From NCBI RefSeq assembly GCF_040869045.1, contig NC_090321.1:181197596-181261595 (forward strand): a DNA stretch of 64,000 bases, read 5' to 3'. Position numbers and translations under genes: made by a program. The notes beneath the pieces are model-generated. The model saw nothing but the letters and a program-made list of their open reading frames with translations, did no database searches and had not been told where the DNA came from. This document shows positions 10,013 to 21,639 of the stretch, one piece after another. Origin of the DNA: Eurosta solidaginis. Lineage: Eukaryota; Arthropoda; Insecta; Diptera; Tephritidae. Position 1 is the stretch's first letter. Every line of letters starts with the position of its first letter.

Positions 10013-10559
10013 TGCTTTTATTATTTATTAATATAACTATTTTCATTATCATAAACAAATCTTATGCACGGGCTGTCTTCTTATGTCCACAGAACACCAT
10101 TTACACAGTGAGCTGAGAGTACTCCACATAATGGAGGGAGTTCAGGATTTCGGTAGTATGCATTCAGAAATACCAATTTATAATGTATAATGTATTTATT
10201 TAGTACGGCTTTCCTAAGCCTAACTTAAATCTCTTTTACATGTTTATAATTATCTTCTGGACTATGCAATCTAGAATAGTTACATCTATGTCCTACCTTG
10301 GAGTACTATGGATGGGAGACTTCCAGATCATGCGAACAAAGCGTTGTGATTATGTAATATGTAGGCATTTTACGCATGTTAGTAAAGCGCGAAGGCAACA
10401 TCTGCACGGCGATGCACTGAGTTAATCGAGTGATGCGTTTCAGTATGTGCTTCGGCAACCTTTTTTGTATGCGCACAAGAGCTTGGAAGTCTTGGCGCTA
10501 CACAGCAGTATAGTTTCGCTGCACTTCTATCGATGCTATGGAAGTCCGCCTGTCCAGCA
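10013..10559. other. non-coding stretch with a 5S rRNA-like box
   Basis: No gene is recognised. At 10295-10325 the sequence GGAGTACTATGGATGGGAGA resembles the 3' internal promoter (box C) part of 5S rRNA, but the remaining 5S structure is not visible. It may be a degenerate 5S-derived repeat. Confidence 0.3.
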
Positions 10560-12785
10560 CTAAATTGGTAGTGTTCTGCAATAATTGTACAATTTTTGTT
10601 TAAATTTATTGGAATGACATGATTTAATATCAATCGGTAGTTCGTTATATGATTTAAGACCTTTATAATACAGATTACATTTGTCTGCTTCAGTTTTATA
10701 AGCCGGCAGATTAAAATCATTTTTATTACGAGTATTTACAGAGTGCACATCTTTTACATATTTTATGTTAGTCCTCAAGTACGCAGGCAAAGTTCCTTCT
10801 ATTATGTTTTTAATAAATTTTATGGTATAATAAAAAAGTTGCTGTCTAATGCTAAGCCAATTAAGAGAGCATAGCATGTCTCTGATAGGTGTGTCATACC
10901 GTTTTTTGAGAATGAATCTCATAGCGCGGTTCTGTTGCTTTTGTAGCTTGTATATCTGACTATCTCGCAAGATGAAAAATATAGTTGGGCTATAAATAAA
11001 ATTAGGTTCGATTATAGATCTGTAGACGATGATTTTATACCTTCTATTTAAATATTTGCAGGTTCGTTGTGTAAAATATAACTTTTTCGCTATTTTTCCT
11101 ACCGTATAATCCACGTGCTCGTTGAAATTCAGCTTATCATCTATTTTTATTCCCAAGTATTTTATAATGCTGACTTTTTCAATTAGTTCGTTATTTATAT
11201 TTAAGTTTTGTAGCTCATTGTTTTGAAAATTGCGTCTAGATATAACCATAAATTTCGTTTTATTGACATTCACTTTTAATCTGTTTACGCATAACCAACC
11301 ATATACGTTGTTAAGATCTTCTTGTAGCTTAGCATATATTTCAGTAATATTGTTCCCACTTATCATCAGCAATGTATCATCAGCAAACAATTTTATTTCA
11401 CAGTGCTTAATGGAGCTAGTTATATCATTAATATATATATTGAACATTATGGGTGCCAGCACAGACCCTTGAGGTAGACCAACAGGTACCTCCCTTTTAT
11501 CCGATACGGACGTTCCAATCACTGTTCTTTGGTATCTGTTAATTAGGAAGTCTTGAAACCATTTTAGTTCTATACCAGAAACGCCAATGCAAGAAAGCTT
11601 TTTCAGCATTAATTTTTGGTCGATCGTCTCGAATGCACGCTTTAAATCCAAAAACACAGCTAATATGTGTTTTTTCCTGCTTAAGTCTTCTTTCCAGTTA
11701 GCTAAAACCAAATTCAAAGCACTTTCACATGAATGTTTTTTTCGAAAACCAGATTGTTGAGGTATAATAATTACATTATCTTCTAAATATTTTACCAGCT
11801 GATTTTTTACCACTGTTTCCAAAATTTTTTCATCACATTGTAACGTGTTAATAGGTCTTATCTCCTCAGCTTTGATGGTATTTTTCACTTTTTCTAATGG
11901 CACAACTATAGAAGATTTCCATAAACTAGGAACGAGACCTTTATCTAAGCTCTCATTAACAAGCTGAGAATAGAAAAACCTGTATACGTTATGGAATCTT
12001 TAACGACTCCTTCCGACACAAGTTTCTTCCCTCCAATTTTATTTTTAAACTTACTTACTATATCAACTATCTCTGAAGTGGAAACTTTCTGAAACTTAAA
12101 AACATTACGGCCATTTTGCTCATCTATAGTACCTTCATTACTAAAAGAAGTAGGAATATTCATGCTAATCTCCAATATACTATCAATGAAATAGTCATTC
12201 AAAGACTGCGCTATTTCATTTTCCTCTGTGTAGAGTTGGTCGTTTATTTTAATTTTTTTAATACCATTATTTTTTTTAACCATGCTTATGGAATTTTTCA
12301 AGTTTTTCCACATGACCTTACTAATCACTATGGTTGATTTTGTTTTCCATGTACTTGGCTTTTTTTATCTTAATTAGCCGTTTATATTGGCGTTTCGCAA
12401 TATAATATTCACACCATTCTCCAGTGGATAGGCTGATCTTGTAAAGATTTAGCTTACGTTTATTTAAGTTAGCCAGCTCAAAATCATACCACTTGTTCAT
12501 AAGTTTGACACTGGCTTCTTTAGAGTATGTCAGGGTGGTCACTGCGCTTGATAGCGTATTACATAGGAATGTTGCCTTATTTTCGATGCTCAGATTTTCA
12601 AAGTCAGTGTAGTTAAGCTGTCGTAATTCATTAACAAGGCTGTCGCTTGTATAATTTTCCCAGGAAGTTATTGTTCTCATCTGAAATAGCTTATGTAATT
12701 TGATTTTGAATTTAATCGTTTCATGATCTGAAATCTGAAACTCTTCTAATTTTAAACATGATATAGAGCTACTATCTGTCTTACA
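10560..12785 (-). pseudogene. non-LTR retrotransposon (CR1/Jockey-like), RT with end of endonuclease
   Basis: Read on the minus strand from 12785. A short C-terminal endonuclease scrap with an SDHE motif (~12735) is followed by the linker domain (12680-12321), then more linker in a second frame (12328-11945), then RT in a third frame (11903-10560). The RT frame contains PQQSGFRKKHSCESALN, FLDLKRAFETID, GLPQGSVLAPIMFNIYIND and the catalytic FADDTLL box, and it ends at a TAG. Two frame changes break what should be one ORF2. The element is 5' truncated within the endonuclease. No poly(A) or microsatellite tail is obvious past 10560. The 447-residue RT piece itself is open. Confidence 0.8.
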
Positions 12786-12815
12786 TTATAAATTACTATC
12801 TTACATTATAAATTA

Positions 12816-13016
12816 ATGTATTGTCTTTCGTTAGATAGCATATCCAAAATTTTACGTACTTCTTCAACTTGGATAGAGGGCCGCTCTCCACTTTATCGTA
12901 ACGCCAACAACGAATCACATTTTGGTGAATCGCATTATTCGAACAATTCACATTTCAGTGGACGTCCTCGTGACCGTGTTCGCTCAAGAAAAAATAAAAT
13001 TTTAGATCAGTTATTA
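12816..13016 (+). other. open coding-like fragment, gene not recognised
   Basis: An open frame reads a polar, Asn/His/Ser-rich peptide with RNANNESHFGESHYSNNSHF and then a basic stretch RPRDRVRSRKNK. It resembles a fragment of a regulatory host protein rather than a transposon protein, but I cannot name it and see no splice sites. It lies between a LINE end and two hairpins. Confidence 0.25.
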
Positions 13017-13051
13017 AAAATAAATTTTTGCTCTTTTTTTTATTTTTTGGT

Positions 13052-13067
13052 GGCCCTGATAAGGGCC
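13052..13067 (-). promoter_or_regulatory. histone-type 3' stem-loop (distal)
   Basis: On the minus strand, GGCCCTTATCAGGGCC is a perfect 6-bp stem with a 4-base loop, followed by ACCAAAAAA. This is the layout of the metazoan histone mRNA 3' stem-loop (stem GGYYCU/ARRRCC, loop with U at positions 1 and 3, 3' ACC). No histone coding sequence is found beside it. It lies 232 bases past the stop of the Merlin transposase on the same strand. Confidence 0.5.
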
Positions 13068-13137
13068 TCTTATGACGTCCCGAAAGGACGAAAGTAATAT
13101 CAATTAGTTAAATTTAATCTCTTTGTTAATTTTTGGT

Positions 13138-13153
13138 GGCCCTGATAAGGGCC
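13138..13153 (-). promoter_or_regulatory. histone-type 3' stem-loop (proximal)
   Basis: A second, identical GGCCCTTATCAGGGCC hairpin with ACCAAAAA after it, 86 bases from the first. Both are preceded by similar TCCTTTCG(G/A)GA sequence, so the region is a tandem duplication. It is 146 bases downstream of the transposase stop codon on the same strand. Confidence 0.5.
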
Positions 13154-13298
13154 TTTTGCGACCTCTCGAAAGGACCAATAAATGTCTGCATATATCTGAA
13201 AGAATAATAAATTTGACATCTTTTTTTACATATATACTTTTTACTCACCATGCTAAGGTTGCTTAGGGACCATGACCGCGGCGGGAATTCCTAGCGCC

Positions 13299-14228
13299 TT
13301 AAGTGCCGCTTGGAGCATACACAACCCCGATGTGTTTGAATAAATAGTGAATGCGGTCCCCCATATTGGTATTCTTTCTATTGAATAGAAATTCCGCTAT
13401 GTAACCGTCGAAATTTGTATCTGTTCGGCCATAATCGGGAATAGAGGACCGGAATTCCCGCCAGTTCCATTCAATGTTTTGGGCGTGGGCACCAGTCACC
13501 GGGTCAACAAAATTTTGGGAGTGATTCACCAAAAAATGGGTGTACCCATGCTCCTCCAGGCTATCATATGCTTTCCAGCAATCGCTTATTATAGTAGTTC
13601 CAGGCGCTATTTTTTCCTTAATAACCTGGAGAAGTGTTTCCCTGGTCCTGTCTGCGACAGCCGAGACAAACATTTTGCGAGACCCCCTCTCTATGCCACC
13701 AAACACCCATTGGCCCTCTATCATTCGGCCGCGATTGTACTTTCTGCGGCCCATTTTGGCCTCGTCTATTTCCACGGTTTTTCCGGGACCGCCTATCGTA
13801 CTATCCCCGTTGTGTATGCTCCAACCTACCAACACCTCTCTAATGAAGCTTACCCAGTCACTGCAGCTTTGCTTTGATATACTAAGGTCTTCCATTATTG
13901 CGGTTACCTTCGGGTAGGGCGACGTTATAAAAAGCACCACAAGCTTGCAAATGGTTCTTGTGCTGAGCCTGGCTCCCGAAAAGAAGGTGTTGGCTTTTCG
14001 GCTCTGTTTAAAAGAGCAAACGACCTTACGTTTTTTATTGGTGGTTGTGGTCATGGTCCTCTGCCGAGTGCATACCCACATGTCGTCTACCAGTCTACAT
14101 GGGTTGGAGCACTGGCCGCATGCCATGGCCCCAGCCAATACGCCATGCGCCACCAAAAAATCGTCCAAGTCCTCGTCATTTAATTCCATAAACGATGACC
14201 GCGTAAATTGGCACAATTGGCAGTCCAT
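13299..14228 (-). CDS. Merlin-superfamily (ISXO2/IS1595-type) transposase, 309 aa
   Basis: A DDE transposase that would cut and paste a Merlin DNA transposon. The N-terminus has Cys pairs (C3/C6, C37/C40, C44/C53) of a zinc-ribbon type. A helix-turn-helix-like region lies at ~105-130 (YPKVTAIMEDLSISKQSCSDW). The ISXO2 core follows: VEIDEAKMGRRKYNRGR (Asp155), GQWVFGGIERGSRKMFV, TTIISDCWKAYDSL (Asp216) and GAHAQNIEWNWREFR (Glu253). The three acidic residues and the flanking family motifs are all present with no frameshift or stop, and the length is normal for Merlin. The ATG at 14228 is the first in frame. I could not find convincing flanking terminal inverted repeats (Merlin ends usually start GG, with 8-9-bp duplications), so the ends may be eroded. 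Confidence 0.85.
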   Translation of the reverse strand: MDCQLCQFTRSSFMELNDEDLDDFLVAHGVLAGAMACGQCSNPCRLVDDMWVCTRQRTMTTTTNKKRKVVCSFKQSRKANTFFSGARLSTRTICKLVVLFITSPYPKVTAIMEDLSISKQSCSDWVSFIREVLVGWSIHNGDSTIGGPGKTVEIDEAKMGRRKYNRGRMIEGQWVFGGIERGSRKMFVSAVADRTRETLLQVIKEKIAPGTTIISDCWKAYDSLEEHGYTHFLVNHSQNFVDPVTGAHAQNIEWNWREFRSSIPDYGRTDTNFDGYIAEFLFNRKNTNMGDRIHYLFKHIGVVYAPSGT

Positions 14229-14259
14229 TATTCTAAAAAAAAAGTAAATTTACCAAAAA

Positions 14260-15470
14260 TCTTTATTTTCGAATAACGTATTCGAATAGTAATGGAAGGT
14301 ATTTTAATTTCATTTTATTTATTATTTGAATAAAGAAATAAAAATTTCTAATAAATATCATTAGACAACATTTCGATGAAAAATTAAATTTAAAAAATAA
14401 GCAAAAACATCAATTATTGTTTTCAATATTTTATTTATATGTCCTTGTATGTGTATGTTACATAATGTTGATGAACTTTGATTTTGAAATTTTTTGTAAA
14501 CAGTTTATCAAAAACAAACAAACATTTTGTTTATTAAATAGAACAACTTAATACATTTGTGGGGAGGATCGTTAAATCTAGAAAGTAAAATTTCCAAGTT
14601 TTTTAATTAGAAAATTTTGAAAAAATATATGGGCTATTCACGTTAGCCTGCTTATCAAGCAATTTGTTTTGTCTAATATATTTTATTTTTGTAATATAGT
14701 AAAAAAAAAAAAGTACTAAATGAGCTGATAACTTGTAAGGCACGCTTCCGTACATGTTTTAAGTTGAATTAATTGATATGACAGGGGTGAAGGAATTACT
14801 ATTCATAGAACAAAGAAGTGAAATAACAATTAGCTAAAAACAAAGATATTTTTTTAGATGAAGATAGCGTTGCTTTTTCGAGTATTTAGTTGGTTATAAT
14901 ATTACAAAAAGAGTAATTATAGTTATAAGAGTTCGTTACAGGATTCATTTAAAAAAACTCAAAAAGAGAACGAAAAAGCTGGGTTAGATATTAAAGATAA
15001 AATGTCATCAAAGCACCGCCCAACTACCCTATAAAAATATGCAATTTATTTGCCTTTTTTATCTATGTACGAATTTGTCAACTATGTTTTTTGTTGTAAT
15101 ATTCCGTTTGTTAAATTCTTTCGTTTGAGTATGTACGTATGTATGCGTGTCACGTTAGCTCAGTATACTTATGTACAAAAATTTTCCACTTGATTCCGTT
15201 TTAATTTTGGTACTTCGAATTAATCGTTGGCCAGCATACGGAGAAGAAACAGCGAAATAAACCACCACTATCCATCCATCATTGTAACATAAGAACCGCC
15301 ATTTGTCGATTTATTTCTTCGGCTGAATAGTTTGGTTTGTATTGGATTTAGATGCGTTAAATTCGCGCACTCTTGGCCAACGATAACATAAAATATATCG
15401 AATTTTAATTACGAATAATTTGCAGCAAATCCATGGCCATAAAAGCTCATAATTTAAAAAGGTATATGTG
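14260..15470. other. AT-rich non-coding stretch
   Basis: No gene is recognised. It contains a repeat unit at 14625-14735 (TATGGGCTATTCACGTTAG ... AATGAGCTGATAAC) that recurs at 15815-15935. Past the Merlin gene I find no inverted partner for sequence on the other side. Confidence 0.5.
14625..14735 (+). repeat. dispersed repeat F, copy 1
   Basis: Runs from ATATGGGCTATTCACGTTAG to AAATGAGCTGATAACTTG and is nearly repeated at 15815-15935 with small indels in the poly-A section. It is probably the flank of the same mobile repeat that interrupts the minisatellite. Confidence 0.6.
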
Positions 15471-15479
15471 CTGAACTAC

Positions 15480-15760
15480 CGGTTTCGAAAGGTCCTTAAT
15501 CCAGAAATGGTGCCGGAAGATACCCCAAACGATCCCCAAATAGCCCCGAAATGGCACCGACGGGATCCCGGATGGATCCGAAAATTATCCAGAAATGATG
15601 CCGGAAGGGACCCCAAAAAATCACCGAAAAAGTCCCGAAATGACAACGACGGGATCCCGGATGGATTCCGAAAACCATCCAGAAATGATGCCGGAAGGGA
15701 CGCCAAAAAATCCCGAAATGAGTCACAAAGACAAACGTCTGGACAAACATCCAAACTTTC
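15480..15760. repeat. GATCCCG-rich degenerate minisatellite, first block
   Basis: Built from short related words (ATGATGCCGGAAGGGACCCC, GACGGGATCCCGGATGGAT, CCATCCAGAAATG) repeated at roughly 100-130-base spacing. Long open frames occur on both strands and in several phases because the units lack stops. That is a composition effect, not coding. Confidence 0.8.
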
Positions 15761-15934
15761 CCATTTATAATATACTAGCCTTTACCCGCGGCCCCGTCCG
15801 CAAGGAGAAAATGAGATATATGGGCTATTCACGTTAGGCTGCTTATCAAGTTATCTACTTAAAAATTTTTTTCTATCTAATGCATTTTATTTTTGTAATT
15901 GAGTAAAAAAGAGAACTAAATGAGCTGATAACCT
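15761..15934. repeat. repeat F copy 2 and TTTACCCGCGG motif interrupting the minisatellite
   Basis: Starts with ACTAGCCTTTACCCGCGGCC, then AAGGAG and repeat F (15815-15935). The TTTACCCGCGGC word is a dispersed-repeat end seen in many insect genomes (family knowledge). It appears inserted between the two minisatellite blocks. Confidence 0.5.
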
Positions 15935-17345
15935 GATATGTTCCCCAAATGATCCCGAAATTATCCAGAAAAAGCCACGAAATGATCCCGACGCTATCGC
16001 GAACGGATACCGAAAGCCATCCAGAAACGTCCCGGAAGGGTCTCCAAAAGTTCCCGTAATAGTCCCAAAAAAACCCGAAATGACAACGACACGATTCTAG
16101 ACTTATCCAGAGAACCACACAGAAATGATCCCTGAAGGGTACCAAAGTGATCCCGAAAAAGTTCCGAAATTACCCTGACGGGCTCCCGGACGAATCTCAA
16201 AAACCATCCAGGAAGGTCTCCTAAATTATCAAGATCGCGACAACCACAGAGAAATGATTCCGGAAGGGTCATAAAATGGTCCCGAAATAGTCCGAAAATG
16301 GCTCCGATGGGATCCCGCACAGATCCAGATGTGATCCCGGAAGGGTTCCAAAACTATCCCGAAAAAGTAACAAAAAAAAAATCTCAAAATGACTCCTACG
16401 GTATCCTGTACGGATTCAGAAATGGCCAAGGAAGGGTTCCCAAATGATCCCAACATGGTCCCGAAATGACCCTGATGGATCCGGCAAACGATCAATAATT
16501 GATGCCGGAAGGGTCCCCAAATGATCCCGAAATAATACAGAAAGTCATGGAATGACCCCTAAGGGGTCCCCAAATGATCCCGAAATAGTCCAGAAAAAGT
16601 TCCGAAATTACCCTGATGGGTCCCCGTACAGATCCCAAAATCCATCCAGAAGTGATGCCGGAAGGGTCCCCAAATGATCCCGTATTAGCCCCGAAAAAGT
16701 CCCGAAATGACCCCGACGGGATCCCGGACGGATTCCGAAAACCATACAGAAATTATCCCGAAATAGTTCCCAAGAAGTCCCGAAATGTCCCTGACGGGAT
16801 CTCAAAAGGATCCCTAACTGACCCCGACGGGGTCCTGGACAGATCCCGAAATCCATCCAGGAATGATCTTGGCCCAAAATGATCCCGAAATAGTTTCGGA
16901 AAAGTCCACAAATTACCCTTACGGGATCCCGGACGAACCCTGAAAACCATGCTTAAATGATCCCGAAAAAGTCCCGAGATGACCCCAACGGGATCCCAGA
17001 CGGATCACGAAAACCATCCAGAAATGATGGCGGAAGGGACCCCAAATGATCCCGAAAAAGTCCCTAAATGACCCCGACGGGATCCCGGACGGATACCGAA
17101 AACCATCCAGAAATGATGCCGCTAGGTACCACAAATGATCCCGAAATGACCCCGTCGCGATCTCGGACGGATCCCGGAAACTATCCAGAAATGATGCCGG
17201 AAAGGTCCTCATATGATCCCCTAATAGTCCCGACATGACCTTGACGGGATCCCGGACGGACCCCGAGAACCATCCAGAAATGATGCCGAAAGGGTCCCCA
17301 AATGATCCCGTATTAGTCGAGAAAAAGGCCCGAAATGACCCTGAC
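15935..17345. repeat. GATCCCG-rich degenerate minisatellite, main block
   Basis: About 1.4 kb of diverged tandem units. A typical unit reads ATGACCCCGACGGGATCCCG, GACGGATCCCGAAAACCATC, CAGAAATGATGCCGGAAGG, GTCCCCAAATGATCCCGAAA. Unit length varies with indels. Base composition is far more GC rich than the flanks. Confidence 0.85.
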
Positions 17346-17606
17346 GGATTAGATTAGATATTTGATTAGATATTAAATAAGCTTAGATATTAGATTAAGA
17401 TTAAGATGTATTTAAAAGATATTTAAAAGACCCTATACGAGTAGACAATATCTTTGCTAACGTGGTTAGTCGTCGAAACACTTGATAATATTTAGAACAG
17501 GGGTAGAGATAAAATTTTTATTTTCCGGTGGGATCTACAGTATTTACACAGAAACTTTTCTGTTTTGGCGGCCACATGAAAATGTTCAACTTAACTATTG
17601 TATAAT

Positions 17607-18060
17607 AATAAAAGTAGAAAATGAAATTTCAAACTTACCAAAACTTCACAAAAATGGTATAAAATGCAGTAAATTGGCAAAAAATCAAAAACTGTTTATG
17701 ACGCTCTAATGAACGATGTATCGAGCTGAAAAAAACAGAAATTAGTTTTATATTTATAAAAGTAGAAAATGAAGTTTCAAACTTACCAAAACTTCACAAA
17801 AATGCTATAAAATGCAGTAAATTGGCAAAAAATCAAAAACTGTTTATGACGCTCTAATGAACGATGTATCGAGCTGAAAAAAACAGAAATTAGTTTTATA
17901 TTTATAAAAGTAGAAAATAAAATTTCAAACTTACCAAAACTACACAAAAATGGTATAAAATCCCTGTAAATTGGTAACGAAATGAACAATGATTTACGAC
18001 GCTCCAATGAACGATGTATCGAGCTGGAAAAAAAAACAGAAATTAATTTTATATTTATAA
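17607..18060. repeat. three ~150-bp tandem repeats
   Basis: Units begin AAAAGTAGAAAATGAA at about 17607, 17757 and 17906 and end in ACAGAAATTAGTTTTATATT. Copies 1 and 2 are nearly identical and copy 3 is more diverged. Confidence 0.85.
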
Positions 18061-18073
18061 AAATGTGGTAAAA

Positions 18074-19556
18074 GTCTAGTTGAGGGGTCGACAGCTAATA
18101 CGCTACCAGAGAGAGGTGTCAAACGACGCGTCTTGACATCAGTATTAATAATTCGAAAGCGGAAAATAAAATTTTAACTCGTTCAAAAGATATTAACGAA
18201 AAACCGAAAAAAGACCCGCGGGTACCTCCGGGTAATAGTCTAGTTGAGGGGTCGACTGCTAATACGCGTCCAAAAATATCGAGAGAGGTGTCAAACGACG
18301 CGTCTTGACATCAGTATTAATAATCCGAAGGCGGAAAATAAAAATTTTAACTCGTTCAAAAGATATTAACGAAAACCGAAAAAAGACCCGCGGGTACCTC
18401 CGGGTAATAGTCTAGTTGAGGGGTCGACTGCTAATACGCGTCCAAAAATATCGAGAGAGGTGTCAAACGACGCGTCCTGACATCTGTATTAATAATCCGA
18501 AGGTGGAAAATAAAAATTTTAACTCGTTCAAAAGGTATTAACGAAAAACCGAAAAAAGACCCGCGGGTACCTCCGGGTAATAGTCTAGTTGAGGGGTCGA
18601 CTGCTAATACGCTACCAAAAATATCGAGTGTGGTGTCAAACGACGCGTCTTGACATCAGTATTAATAATCCGAAGGCGGAGAATAAAAATTTTAACTCGT
18701 TCAAAAGATATTAACGAAAAACCGAAAAAAGACCCGTGGGTACCTCCGAAACCGGGGGTGGGATCCATAGTATTTTTGCGCAGAACACCTTTCTGCGTTG
18801 GCAGCCTTCGGCCGCGCTTATAAAAAATAACCCTGGGATACGCAATGCTAAGTCCGGGTGTGTGGTATAACCGTGGGTACCGCCACGGTGATGCACAATT
18901 TTTTTGGTGGGTATAAACACAACAACAACCACATGAAAATCGCCAACTTCAACTGCAAATATCTCCGGACATAGGTAAAATTTTGGTAATAGTCTAGTTG
19001 AGGGGTCGACTGCTAATACGCTACCAAAAATATCGAGTGAGGTGTCAAAAGACGCGTATTAATCTCGAGAACAATAATCCGAAGGCGGAAAATTTTTATC
19101 TCTGTCCGGAGATATTTGCAGTTGAAGTTGGCGATTTCCATGTGGTTGTTGTTGTGTTTATACCCACAAAAAAAATTGTGCATCACCGTGGCGGTAGCCA
19201 ACGCAGAAAGGCCGCCAACGCAGAAAGGTGTTCTGCGCAAAAATACTATGGATCCGACACCCGGTTTCGGAGGCACCCGCGGCTCTTTTTCGGTTTTTCG
19301 TTAATATCTTTTGAACGCGTTAAAATTTTTATTTTCCGCCTTCGGATTATTAATACTGATGTCAAAACGCGTCGTTTGACACTTCTCTCAATATTTTTGG
19401 TAGCGTATTAGCAGTCGACCCCTCAACTAGACTATTACCAAAATTTTTCTTTTCCGCCATCGGGTTATTGTTTTCCAGATTAATACGCGTCTTTTAAACC
19501 TCTCTCGATATTTTTGGTAGCGTATTAGCAGTCGACCCCTCAACTAGACAATTACC
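18074..19556. repeat. tandem and inverted array of TCTAGTTGAGGGGTCGAC repeat (family E)
   Basis: Units starting GTCTAGTTGAGGGGTCGAC lie at 18074, 18238, 18410, 18583 and 18992 (164-173 bases apart for the first four). Inverted copies end at about 19440 and 19550 (GTCGACCCCTCAACTAGAC). Between the arms lies a core with GGATCCATAGTATTTTTGCG and a CCGTGG...CCACGG hairpin, in forward (18740-18985) and shortened reverse (19120-19290) orientation. The layout is foldback-like. Related pieces occur at 21395-21605, 50455-50880 and 51835-52855. No coding capacity is seen. Confidence 0.75.
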
Positions 19557-21390
19557 AAAAATATTCTTAGAACTTACCATGCAGTCGTTGCGATGATTTA
19601 ATTCAAATTAATAGTACAAAGCTGTTAAAAGGCAACTTGACACTCCAATTTGAATACAAGCTGTCAACGAATGATGACCAAAGCATAGACGAGAAAACTC
19701 ACCACTAACTAGTTTTTTTACGTAAAAATTGGTTAGCAAAATGGTGAGCAAAGAGGTTAAAGTTAACCACGAAGGAGTCATTTCTTAAGGTAAGCCCATT
19801 ACGCTGCACGACATGTAGCAGCAGCGGCGCTTTACAGTACGACATATTTTGGTAATTCACATTAAAGGCTTGATTTCCTAGGAAAGCGGTACCGCTTCCT
19901 GGGAAGTCAGGTTAACGTAATTATTCTTTGTCAAATTATATCCGTCATTATTTTTGACTGTCCAATATTGTTTATGTTTATAAAAGTCAACATATCTTAA
20001 TGCACTTCACCGTGTTATATTTATGGAAAACTCGCGCCGGTGATCGCGGAGACTACTTCAAGAATTTTTATGAAATCTGGTCAAGTCCCTTTTACTTGGT
20101 CCAAAATAGGCTACTCTATAATTTGTATCTCAATCCGAGAATCAACTAGGGGCCGACCTATACGAAATAATCAATTTATTTGCACAGTCTATTCTTGGAT
20201 TGGGTATTCCTATACATAGTTGATTTGACATTGTAGAGTCACTCATGCTTTCGCACAAAATCAATAAGTGCCTCGTCCTCTTCGTTTCCCCTTGTTTCCG
20301 TTTCCATTTTCTAATCCGTTAATTAAAGATTAATAAATATTCACGTACTTAAATATATTCCCTGCATTCCAATGAAGAGTATCTCGATAAAAATTTAATA
20401 TGCAAATGCAATAATAATCACTTTGTTGTTGCATTTGTTTGTTAAATTTCTATCGGGATCTGGATCACTGTTCATTAGAACGCGAGGATTGCTTTATGAA
20501 GCCTTGCCTTTTATGGCAATAGTTCCAAAGTCCAGTAAATAAAAAAAAAAAAAATTAATGTTTATTTTTCCAAAAGAAATTTTTATTTTTGAAAAGCAAA
20601 ATGACTTGAGTTATCAATCACATTCAAAAATCATTAAACGGAACTTATCTGACAGTTGTCAAATCAACTTAAGTCCGCCAAGCATCATTGTGGATTAGGC
20701 AAGTGTGATAACTTCTGCATAGACGTCAAAATTACAAATAGAACCGATCAACTGATTTTTGATTTACTATCATGGTCACATTCTGCATCTCTTTCTATCA
20801 CCCGCTGAAGATATGCGGCGCCATATTGAACTTGCTGTTAAAATCACTAAAAGGTAGCCATCTTGATCACCCTGTCAGGGAGTTTACGGATAGGATATCA
20901 TACTTGTTTTATCCACAATGCCAAGGTTGACAGCTCTCAAATCAACTAAGTCTGCCAAGTATGCTACGAGTACCCATATATATTTGGTAATGAAATACCA
21001 AGTGAAGTATTTCTATCCTTATGTGACAATTGAGTAAGAGGCGCTGAGCTCTAGGTAATGATGAAATACCATCATAGGTATAAAACCCATTTTTCGGAAT
21101 AAATAAAACAAACGTGTAATTTATTTAACTTATATAATTTAACGTGGTTTTATAGTGGTTGACAATAATTTATTGAAATACAATTTTTTTCTTGAGAATG
21201 TTAAAAATAGATGTTTTCAGCATTACTTTTTGTTCTTGCGTTGCCTTTTCAATATTTCTCATTATCCTTTAGTAGTTTTACGTAGAAATAACAAAAACCG
21301 GAATGACGATGGCGAGTGTAGACATGAGGTAAGATTCCGTGGTATATTTGTGGAACTTGTTTTTAAAGCGCACAGTGTAAGCAGGGTGTA
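19557..21390. other. non-coding stretch, no recognised feature
   Basis: About 1.8 kb with no motif-bearing frame. Weak internal repeats around TGACAGTTGTCAAATCAACTT (20650) and GACAGCTCTCAAATCAACTA (20930) suggest old repeat copies. Confidence 0.5.
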
Positions 21391-21394
21391 ATAA

Positions 21395-21605
21395 ATGGAA
21401 CTAAAAGTAGAATCCAGTGGCAAAGTTGGCAGTTTTTCATCGCAAATATTTTGGTGGTGGGGTTCGCAAATATCTCGAGAAGTATCAGAGATAGAGGTTT
21501 TCCGCCACCGGATTCAAGATCCTGGGGCCGAAACGCGTCTCTGTGTACCACTCTCGAATTTTTGCGTCGCGTATTAGCAGTCGACCCCTCAACTAGACTA
21601 TTACG
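21395..21605 (-). repeat. family E fragment
   Basis: Ends in TATTAGCAGTCGACCCCTCA and ACTAGACTATTACG, the inverted arm of family E. The adjoining GGTGGTGGGGTTCGCAAATA and CCGCCACCGGATT words are diverged versions of its core. Confidence 0.6.
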
Positions 21606-21639
21606 CTAAGGTGCCCAGGAGTGCGTGTGTGGGCACCAG

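Noticed and set aside
13052..13153. A histone gene at the hairpins
   Set aside because: No histone-fold or H1-like reading frame exists on either strand near the hairpins; only the 3' hairpins are present.
15468..17236. Many open frames on both strands of the minisatellite
   Set aside because: Frames in several phases overlap and all translate the same short repeat. This comes from stop-poor repeat units, with no start context or known domain.
18711..19411. Open frames in family E repeats (also 51830-52705)
   Set aside because: The same frames recur wherever the repeat occurs, in both orientations, with no protein motif.
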